From positions 1-12,366 of the forward strand of contig CAAFPE010000009.1 of NCBI GenBank assembly GCA_900764755.1: DNA of 12,366 nt, given 5' to 3'. The stretch is from an uncultured Oscillospiraceae bacterium. Lineage in GTDB: Bacteria; Bacillota; Clostridia; Oscillospirales; Oscillospiraceae. The notes under the pieces were generated by a model, which was not told where the DNA came from, ran no database searches, and worked only from the letters and a program-made list of their open reading frames with translations. Both the position numbers and the translations under genes were made by a program. Positions 7,281-12,366 of this stretch are shown here, piece after piece (positions within the stretch are counted from its first letter, which is position 1; every line of letters starts with the position of its first letter).

Positions 7281-7976
7281 TTACTCTTCCTCTTTGATCC
7301 CCTCGCCCACAAACAGGGCTGTGAGGAACACGAATACCACCGCCTGGATCCCGCCGTCAAACAGATCGAAGTAGATGCTGAATGGGACGGGAACCACCGC
7401 CGGGGCCATCATCTTGATCAGTTCCATGATGATGAACGCCCCCAGGATGTTGCCGAACAGCCGCATACACAGGGCCAGGGGCCGGATCACGACCTCCATC
7501 AGATTGATGGGGAGCAGCAGGGGCATGGGCTCCATAAATTTTTTCAGCCCGCCCCGCAGCCCATGGTACCGGAACTGCGCCCCGTAGATCAGCACTGCAC
7601 TCATGATAGACAGCGCTGCCGTGACGTTCAGATCCTTGGTAGGGGGCACCAGCCCAAAGATCCCGATGATGTTGCACAGCAGAATGTACAGGGCGATGGT
7701 CCCCAGGTAGGGGGCAAAGTCCGGGCCGTGGGCGCCCATATTGTTTTTGGTGAATCCATTGAGAAACTCCACCGCCATCTCCAGACACAGCTGCGGCCTG
7801 CCGGGGTCGCGGATCTTCAGGCGCCGGGTCCCCAGCGCCGCCGCCAGGATCAGCACCCCCATCACCAGCCAGGACACCACCACGGACAGAGTGACCGGGA
7901 TCCCCCCGAAGAGCGGGATGGTGAAGGCCACGGGCGTCTGGAGTTCCTCCATCAGACGTATTTTGATCTGTTCCAA
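7281..7976 (-). CDS. atpB: F1Fo ATP synthase subunit a
   Basis: A 231-residue membrane stator subunit that provides the two ion half-channels against the c-ring. The essential arginine is R172 in PLALCMRLFGN (167-176), with DGGIQAVVFVFLTALF (207-222) forming the conserved last helix. NFT-like FLNGFTKNN (71-79) and GLVPPTKDLNVT (108-119) are also typical. The start chosen is TTG at 7976, with GGAGG (7988-7984) seven bases before it. An in-frame ATG at 7991 would add five residues (MGGGF), but its codons are made of that same ribosome binding site and nothing resembling one precedes it. First gene of the operon here; no atpI lies directly upstream, where Firmicutes often have it. Confidence 0.96.
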   Translation of the reverse strand: MEQIKIRLMEELQTPVAFTIPLFGGIPVTLSVVVSWLVMGVLILAAALGTRRLKIRDPGRPQLCLEMAVEFLNGFTKNNMGAHGPDFAPYLGTIALYILLCNIIGIFGLVPPTKDLNVTAALSIMSAVLIYGAQFRYHGLRGGLKKFMEPMPLLLPINLMEVVIRPLALCMRLFGNILGAFIIMELIKMMAPAVVPVPFSIYFDLFDGGIQAVVFVFLTALFVGEGIKEEE

Positions 7977-8041
7977 AAAACCGCCTCCCATCGACTACCG
8001 GCGCACGGCACACACAGGCCGCCGTCCGGTCTGACACCCCC

Positions 8042-8126
8042 ATTGTACGGCGGTCTCTGGCATTTGGATAGCCTTTTGTAAGTAAAAAAAGTGTGTTATG
8101 ACATTTTCGCCTCCATCCCTTTTCAA
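8042..8126 (-). promoter_or_regulatory. Candidate promoter region of the ATP synthase operon
   Basis: Two weak possibilities are visible on the minus strand. TTGAAA (8126-8121) lies 20 bases before CATAAC (8100-8095). Closer to the gene, TACAAT (8047-8042) is a good -10 but has only a poor -35 (TATCCA) 17 bases upstream. A run of seven A at 8084-8090 may act as an upstream element or affect DNA bending. The operon must start somewhere in this region, but the exact site cannot be chosen from sequence. Confidence 0.35.
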
Positions 8127-8130
8127 ATGT

Positions 8131-8160
8131 TTCACACATCTTAGACAGGCTCTTTATAAT
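8131..8160 (+). promoter_or_regulatory. Candidate rightward promoter P1 (TTCACA-18-TATAAT)
   Basis: TTCACA (8131-8136) is separated by 18 bases from a perfect TATAAT (8155-8160). Predicted transcription starts near 8167, about 330 bases before the sensor kinase start. It therefore makes either a long leader or a separate RNA. It sits back to back with the candidate leftward TTGAAA element at 8126-8121. Confidence 0.55.
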
Positions 8161-8170
8161 AATATCTGCC

Positions 8171-8398
8171 GGATCAGCCGCAAAGCGGTTGATTCCCGCG
8201 GCGGCAGCCGCGCTCTTCCATGAAACAGCGAAACAGCTCAAATGGGCCGTTTTGTGGAATCCAGACATTGCTGCAGTACGTATTTCTATTGGAACGCAAG
8301 GCTGTCCAATTGGAAGGTGCATGGGTCCTGGGCTGTACTGCCTGAAGCCTGTGTACCTGAACAGAACCAATTTACCTTGCAAGACTTTGCTTTCAAGG
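8171..8398 (+). other. Potentially structured leader or small RNA in the divergent intergenic region
   Basis: No convincing gene lies in 7977-8495. The transcript from P1 would contain several hairpins: 8171-8181 with 8185-8195 (11 bp including G-U, loop AAA); 8197-8202 with 8207-8212 (loop GGCA); a long-range GCAGTAC/GTACTGC pairing (8273-8279 with 8335-8341) enclosing ATTGGA/TCCAAT (8288-8293 with 8305-8310); and 8375-8379 with 8394-8398 extended by AAG/CTT inside. No clear U-tract closes it. I do not recognise it as a known riboswitch or RNA family. It is GC-poorer than its neighbours over 8215-8435. Confidence 0.35.
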
Positions 8399-8399
8399 C

Positions 8400-8428
8400 T
8401 TGTGGCTTTGTTCAGCACGCATTATAAT
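8400..8428 (+). promoter_or_regulatory. Candidate promoter P2 of the sensor kinase operon (TTGTGG-17-TATAAT)
   Basis: TTGTGG (8400-8405) is followed after 17 bases by TATAAT (8423-8428), predicting a start near 8435. The short leader would begin with a small hairpin CCGGT/ACCGG (8438-8442 with 8448-8452) before the ribosome binding site AAGGAGGG at 8481-8488. The perfect -10 and nearness to the gene make it the simplest kinase promoter. Confidence 0.5.
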
Positions 8429-8495
8429 AAAACTGAACCGGTCCCGTACCGGCTGTCCATTTTCCGTCGTCTCTGATTCTAAGGAGGGAACCCAG

Positions 8496-10136
8496 ATGAA
8501 AGCACACTCACCCACATCGATCCGTCATAAGCTGCAATCCCTCAGCCTGTTTCTGGTCCTGACCACCTCCATCCTGGGCATGGTCACCACCCTGCTGTTC
8601 TCCCTGCGCATGGAGTATCAGAACCTGGACCGCAACCTGATGAACTCCGCCCAGGTACTGGCCCAGTCGCCAGGGGTGGCCGATTTCCTGGCCCACCGGG
8701 CGGACAGTTCCGTGCTCACCCACTATCTGGACGGCACCATCTCCCGGGTCCAGGACATCGACGCCATCGTGGTGGCCGACCACAACGGCGTCATCCAATA
8801 CTGCCCGGACCCTGCCTTTGTGGGGACGGTCTATCCGGATGTGGATACCCTCACCGTCCTTCAGGGGGAGCTGACCGAGGTGGACACCGGCGCCGGAATC
8901 TCCGGTGCAGAGCACCGGGCCCTTGCCGCAGTCCGGGATCTGGATGGCTCCCTGCTGGGCTTTGTTTCCGTGGGCATCGGAGTACGCAGCGTCCACCAGA
9001 TCGTACTGGATACTGTTGGCTGCTTTTCCACCCTGACCTTCCTGGCCGCCGGCGTCGCCCTGGTCCTGTCCCGCAATCTGTCCAGTTCCATCAAAGAGGC
9101 CCTGCTGGGCTATGAGCCGGACACCTTCCGGCAGATGTTCCACCAGCGGGAGGACATTCTGGAGACCCTGGAAGAGGGCATCATCGCCATCGACAAAAAC
9201 GCAGATGTGATCTATGTCAATCCCGCAGGATTGCGCCTGCTCAACGCACAGCAGCTCTCCGACGTGCTGGGCCGGCCGCTGAAGGAACTCTATCCAGACA
9301 CCCTTCTGCCCCGCCTGCTCACCACCGGAAAGCCGGAGTACAACGTTCATCTCCAGCACGTCCCTGGAAGCAGGGCCGCCCTGTCTGACAGAATGCCCAT
9401 CTGGGAGGACGACAAAATTGTGGGCGCAGTGGCCATTTTCCAGGATCGCACCGAGGCCACCGCCATGGCAGAGGAACTCACCGGCGTGCGCCACCTGGTG
9501 GAAGCTATGCGGGCCTATACCCATGAGTTCATCAACAAGCTCCACATCATTTTGGGCATGATCCAGCTGGGGCAGGCGGAGCAGGCGGAGCAGTACATTC
9601 TGGACATCTCCCAGGTCCACCACCAGTCGGTCAGCCGGGTGATGAACCAGATCGAGGACACCGCCGTAGCCGCCCTTCTGGTGGGCAAGACCAGCCGCGC
9701 CGCAGAGCTGGGGATCAACCTGCACCTGGACCCCAGAAGCACGCTCTCCGCCGACGGGCGCTTCCTCCCCTCCGGAGTGCTGGTCACCATCCTGGGCAAC
9801 CTCATTGAAAACGCCACCGAGTCCCTGGACCGCTCCACCTGGAAGCAGAAGGAGATCGCCGTCTCCATCCGGGAGAAGCCGGACAGTCTGCTCCTCTGCG
9901 TGGAGGACACCGGCCCGGGCATCCTGCCAGAACTGCTCCCCTTCATCTTTGAACCCAATGTCTCCACCAAGGGGGATGGGCATGGCGTGGGTCTGTCCCG
10001 GATCCAGGAGCTGGTCAACCTGTACCACGGGCAGATCCGGGTGGAGAGTGAGCCAAAATCCGGGACCGCCTTCTTCCTCTCTTTCCAGATGCCGGAGGAA
10101 GAACAGGCAGAACAGGAGCACTCCCACAACGCATAG
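8496..10136 (+). CDS. CitA/DcuS-type membrane sensor histidine kinase
   Basis: A 546-residue kinase with the layout of the citrate/C4-dicarboxylate sensor family. TM1 is at about 16-37, an extracytoplasmic PDC/Cache sensor at about 38-168 and TM2 at about 170-192. A cytoplasmic PAS domain covers about 217-325 (ILETLEEGIIAIDKNADVIY at 221-240). The dimerisation helix carries the phospho-acceptor H343 in YTHEFINKLHIILGMIQL. The ATPase domain has N-box NLIENATES (435-443), G1 DTGPGI (471-476) and G2 GHGVGLS (495-501). It autophosphorylates and passes phosphate to the next gene's product. In the sensor, the usual R-x-x-H ligand pair appears as Q101-Y-C-P104, while R141 (in EHRALAAVRD) is kept, so the ligand is probably not citrate or a simple C4-dicarboxylate. 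The start is ATG at 8496, seven bases after AAGGAGGG; the in-frame extension upstream runs through the promoter. Confidence 0.93.
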   Translation: MKAHSPTSIRHKLQSLSLFLVLTTSILGMVTTLLFSLRMEYQNLDRNLMNSAQVLAQSPGVADFLAHRADSSVLTHYLDGTISRVQDIDAIVVADHNGVIQYCPDPAFVGTVYPDVDTLTVLQGELTEVDTGAGISGAEHRALAAVRDLDGSLLGFVSVGIGVRSVHQIVLDTVGCFSTLTFLAAGVALVLSRNLSSSIKEALLGYEPDTFRQMFHQREDILETLEEGIIAIDKNADVIYVNPAGLRLLNAQQLSDVLGRPLKELYPDTLLPRLLTTGKPEYNVHLQHVPGSRAALSDRMPIWEDDKIVGAVAIFQDRTEATAMAEELTGVRHLVEAMRAYTHEFINKLHIILGMIQLGQAEQAEQYILDISQVHHQSVSRVMNQIEDTAVAALLVGKTSRAAELGINLHLDPRSTLSADGRFLPSGVLVTILGNLIENATESLDRSTWKQKEIAVSIREKPDSLLLCVEDTGPGILPELLPFIFEPNVSTKGDGHGVGLSRIQELVNLYHGQIRVESEPKSGTAFFLSFQMPEEEQAEQEHSHNA

Positions 10137-10155
10137 ACACACAAAGGAGAACATT

Positions 10156-10842
10156 ATGAAGGAAACCTATCAGGCCGTGATCGTGGAGGACGACCCCATG
10201 ATCGCCTCCATCGATCAGACCTTTTTGGGGCGGGATTCCCGCTTCCATCTGGCCGCCAGCTTCCGCAGCGGCCAGGACGCGCTGCCCTGGCTGCTGCACC
10301 ACCCGGCTGATCTGCTGATCCTGGACGTCTATATGCCTCGGATGACCGGACTGGAGCTTCTGCGGGAGCTGCGGACCGCTGGTATCACCAGCGATGTCGT
10401 GATGGTCACCGCTGCCAATGACAGCAAGACCGTGGACGCCCTGCTGAAGCTGGGGGTGGCGGACTATCTGGTCAAGCCCTTTACCGCCCGCCGGTTCCAG
10501 CAGGCACTGGATAAGTTCTGCCGTCAACGATCTGCCATCGCCACCCACAGCAGCGTCAGCCAGGAGGAACTGGATGCCCTGTTCTCCGGCCCCTCCAGTC
10601 CAGAGGACATCCCGAAGGGGCTCCAGTCCCGCACCCTGGATCGGATCCGGGCCCATCTGGCCCAGGCCCCGGAGGAGGGCTGTACCTGTGAATCCCTGGC
10701 CGTCCGTGCCGGGCTCTCCTCTGTCACCGTCCGCCGCTATCTCACCTATCTCACCCAGCAGGGCGAGGTGGTCAGCCGGGTCAACTATGACACCGGCGGC
10801 CGCCCCTCCCTCCTCTACCGCCTGCCCGGCGGCCGCCCCTGA
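10156..10842 (+). CDS. CitB/DcuR-type response regulator
   Basis: A 228-residue two-domain transcription regulator and partner of the preceding kinase. The receiver domain (about 5-122) has the acidic pair E11/D12-D13, the phospho-acceptor D57 in LLILDVYMP, the switch threonine T85 and K107 in LVKPF. A variable linker (about 123-155) precedes a C-terminal helix-turn-helix domain (about 158-226) with SLAVRAGLSSVTVRRYLTYL and the wing GRPSLLYRL, as in DcuR and CitB/CitT regulators. The start is ATG at 10156 with AAAGGAG six bases upstream and 19 bases after the kinase stop, so the two form an operon. Targets cannot be read directly; in this family they are usually nearby transporter or catabolic genes. 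Confidence 0.94.
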   Translation: MKETYQAVIVEDDPMIASIDQTFLGRDSRFHLAASFRSGQDALPWLLHHPADLLILDVYMPRMTGLELLRELRTAGITSDVVMVTAANDSKTVDALLKLGVADYLVKPFTARRFQQALDKFCRQRSAIATHSSVSQEELDALFSGPSSPEDIPKGLQSRTLDRIRAHLAQAPEEGCTCESLAVRAGLSSVTVRRYLTYLTQQGEVVSRVNYDTGGRPSLLYRLPGGRP

Positions 10843-10860
10843 GGCCGCCCTGGGCCCCGC

Positions 10861-10902
10861 CTGCCAGGCAGCCCCCGCTGCCCTGGCAGCTTTTTTCTTT
10901 TT
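10861..10902 (+). terminator. Strong intrinsic terminator after the response regulator
   Basis: A 12-bp stem pairs 10861-10872 with 10877-10889, with C10881 bulged and a CCCC loop. It is followed by C and then TTTTTTCTTTTTATTT. It cleanly separates the two-component operon from the binding-protein gene. Confidence 0.92.
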
Positions 10903-10957
10903 ATTTCCAATGTGGAAATTTTCCCCGGTCCGACCTGAAATTTTGTTGGGCTTCGAC

Positions 10958-10986
10958 TTGCATTTTCCCGCCGTGTCCTGTATAAT
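10958..10986 (+). promoter_or_regulatory. Candidate promoter of the binding-protein gene
   Basis: TTGCAT (10958-10963) is followed after 17 bases by a perfect TATAAT (10981-10986), predicting a start near 10993 and an untranslated leader of about 75 bases. No clear repeated operator for the response regulator was found around it. Confidence 0.6.
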
Positions 10987-11068
10987 GTACCCATTAAGCG
11001 AACAAGTGTCCGCCTAAAACAGACATCTTTCACTGAACCAACACAAGCAAATCGAGAGGAGAATGAAC

Positions 11069-12271
11069 ATGAAGAAGTTCCTTGCGTCCGCACTTTCCGC
11101 CGCACTGCTCCTGTCCGCTCTGGCCGGCTGCTCCGGCTCCGGTTCCGGCTCCGCTCCCGCCGGCTCCGGCGCCTCTGACGGCGGCAAGGTCGTCAAGATC
11201 GGCGTGTTTGAGCCCGCCTCCGGCGACTCTGCCTCCGGCGGCAAGAAGGAAATGCTTGGTATGCAGTTCGCCAACTCTGAGACCCCCACCGTGGAACTGG
11301 GCGGCGAGACCTATCAGGTCGAGTTGGTCTATGCTGACAACGGTTCCTCCACTGATAAGGCCCCCTCCGCCGCCTCCCAGCTGGTCAGCGAGGGCGTAAG
11401 CGTCGTTCTGGGCTCCTACGGCTCCGGCGTGTCCATCGCCGCCGGTCCCATCTTCCGTGACGCCGGCATCCCTGCCATGGGCGTTACCTGCACCAACCCC
11501 AACGTCACCGCTGGCAACGACCACTACTTCCGCATCTGCTTCCTGGATCCCTTCCAGGGCACCGTGCTGGCCAACTTCGCCGCTGAGAAATTCAGCGCCA
11601 AGAAGGCCTATCTGCTGGGCGAGCAGGGCAACGAATATGACCAGGGGCTGATCGCCTTCTTTGAGCAGACCTTCACCGCCGCCGGCGGCACCGTGATCAA
11701 GGACAGCTTCCCCAAGAACAACTCTGACTTTACCTCTTACCTGAACAAGGCCAAGAGCGAGGGCGCCGAGGTCATCTTCACCCCCGTCTCCATCGCCTAT
11801 GCCACCCAGATCATCACCCAGGCCGCCAAGCTGGGCATCAATATCCCCTTCCTGGGCTCCGACACCTTGGACGACAACAAGGTCCTGGAGGCCGCCAAGG
11901 GCACTGATGTGCAGCTGTATGTCTCCACCTTCTATCAGGAGGGCGGCAACCCCGAGTTTGACGAGGGCATCAAGAACTACATCAACACCAACGCCGACGC
12001 CAAGACCGCCAACGGCGGCGACGACACCATCGCCGCTGTCACCGCCATGGGCTACGACGCCTACTATGTGGCTCTGGAGGCCCTGAAGGCCGCCGGCTCC
12101 CCCAAGTCCGCTGATGTGCAGCAGGCTTTGTGGGACGTGGAATATGACGGTGTTTCCGGCCATATCGCCTTTGACGACACCAATGGCGACGCCATCCGCG
12201 ACACCGCCTATATCAAGGTGTGCGACACCGCCGCCGGCGCCTGGACTCTGGAGAAGTCTCAGACTGCCTAA
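11069..12271 (+). CDS. ABC transporter substrate-binding lipoprotein, branched-chain amino acid (LivK) family
   Basis: A 400-residue extracellular binding protein. The signal peptide MKKFLASALSAALLLSALAG ends in lipobox LAG-C21, so the mature protein is lipid-anchored to the outside of the membrane. A Gly/Ser-rich tether (22-33) follows. The type I periplasmic-binding fold then starts with VVKIGVFEPASGDSA, followed by ASQLVSEGVSVVLGSYGSG, GIPAMGVTCTNPNVT, NEYDQGL and IPFLGSDTLDD, in Peripla_BP_6 order. Members deliver Leu/Ile/Val, other amino acids, amides, urea or aromatic acids to LivHMGF-type permeases, so the exact ligand is unknown. The start is the second ATG (11069), seven bases after AGGAG; an ATG two codons earlier (11063) sits only one base from that site. 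Codon use is strongly biased to GCC/GGC/AAG/AAC, suggesting high expression. Permease genes probably lie beyond the right edge. Confidence 0.93.
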   Translation: MKKFLASALSAALLLSALAGCSGSGSGSAPAGSGASDGGKVVKIGVFEPASGDSASGGKKEMLGMQFANSETPTVELGGETYQVELVYADNGSSTDKAPSAASQLVSEGVSVVLGSYGSGVSIAAGPIFRDAGIPAMGVTCTNPNVTAGNDHYFRICFLDPFQGTVLANFAAEKFSAKKAYLLGEQGNEYDQGLIAFFEQTFTAAGGTVIKDSFPKNNSDFTSYLNKAKSEGAEVIFTPVSIAYATQIITQAAKLGINIPFLGSDTLDDNKVLEAAKGTDVQLYVSTFYQEGGNPEFDEGIKNYINTNADAKTANGGDDTIAAVTAMGYDAYYVALEALKAAGSPKSADVQQALWDVEYDGVSGHIAFDDTNGDAIRDTAYIKVCDTAAGAWTLEKSQTA

Positions 12272-12289
12272 AACGTGCCGCGTGTCTGT

Positions 12290-12324
12290 TTGGCGGGGGG
12301 ACAACCCCCCCCCAACCCCTTTTT
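12290..12324 (+). terminator. G6/C9 hairpin after the binding-protein gene (terminator or attenuator)
   Basis: TTGG-c-GGGGGG (12290-12300) pairs with CCCCCC-c-CCAA (12305-12315) around the loop ACAA, with a single C-C mismatch. After CCCC comes TTTTT (12320-12324). The U-tract is four bases away from the stem, which weakens it. Such hairpins often sit between a binding-protein gene and its permease genes and raise the binding protein's share of mRNA (inference). No gene is seen in 12325-12366. Confidence 0.6.
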
Positions 12325-12366
12325 ATGGCCCCCCGCTCCGCCCCCCATTCTTGGGCGTCCTTGAAA

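Noticed and set aside
8171..8212. Two adjacent GC-rich hairpins considered as a terminator for a transcript from P1
   Set aside because: Neither hairpin is followed by a T run on the plus strand, so intrinsic termination is not supported.
7357..8418. A 353-codon minus-strand frame covering atpB and the upstream region
   Set aside because: Its right half crosses the promoter region and its left half is out of frame with the clear atpB protein.
8189..8476. A 95-codon open frame in the divergent intergenic region
   Set aside because: It begins at TTG with no ribosome binding site, runs through a promoter -10 and hairpins, and resembles no family I recognise. Better explained as non-coding leader or RNA.
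8508..10154. A 548-codon open frame on the minus strand opposite the sensor kinase
   Set aside because: Antisense shadow in GC-rich DNA; the plus frame has all kinase motifs and a good ribosome binding site.
11030..12304. A 424-codon open frame on the minus strand opposite the binding protein
   Set aside because: Low-complexity Gly/Val/Ala/Leu translation produced by the biased codons of the binding-protein gene; no motif or start signal.
1..12366. Search by eye for CRISPR arrays, tRNA or rRNA genes, insertion sequences and attachment sites
   Set aside because: No regularly spaced repeats, tRNA-like cloverleaf, transposase gene or terminal inverted repeats were seen. The window reads as ordinary chromosomal gene content.

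Overview
This is a GC-rich Firmicutes-type segment, most likely from a gut Oscillospiraceae relative (Flavonifractor, Intestinimonas or Lawsonibacter group). That placement is an inference from the GC-rich third codon positions combined with strong AGGAGG-type ribosome binding sites, a Firmicutes-style F-ATPase operon, a CitA/DcuS-type two-component pair and a Gram-positive-style lipoprotein. No rRNA or other marker is present to confirm it.

Layout. Positions 1-110 hold back-to-back terminators. A MATE-family efflux gene (96-1481, minus) follows. Positions 1655-7976 (minus) carry a complete F1Fo ATP synthase operon, transcribed atpB-atpE-atpF-[atpH-atpA fusion]-atpG-atpD-atpC, ending in a hairpin at 1618-1645. 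A gene-free divergent region of about 520 bases (7977-8495) holds candidate promoters in both directions and a potentially structured leader or small RNA. Reading rightward are a membrane sensor kinase (8496-10136) and its response regulator (10156-10842), closed by a strong terminator. A separately promoted lipoprotein of the branched-chain amino acid ABC-transporter binding-protein family (11069-12271) is followed by a terminator or attenuator hairpin at the window edge.

The notable feature is the ATP synthase. The stator subunit delta (atpH) and the F1 subunit alpha (atpA) are one uninterrupted 700-residue reading frame. Canonical F1 has three alpha but one delta, so a pure fusion would supply three delta domains to one binding place. 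The sequence suggests a possible solution: codon 201 is an ATG preceded by GGAGG at 11 bases, and starting there would give a 500-residue, normal-length alpha. The linker also contains two similar copies of the alpha N-terminal amphipathic helix, the element that normally docks delta. The c subunit lacks the usual sodium ligands, so the enzyme is predicted to be proton-coupled. The epsilon subunit keeps the IDxxRA ATP-binding motif.

On the right, the kinase and regulator probably sense an extracellular small molecule and control transport genes. The adjacent binding protein is a plausible target, but its own promoter and the intervening terminator make that an inference only.
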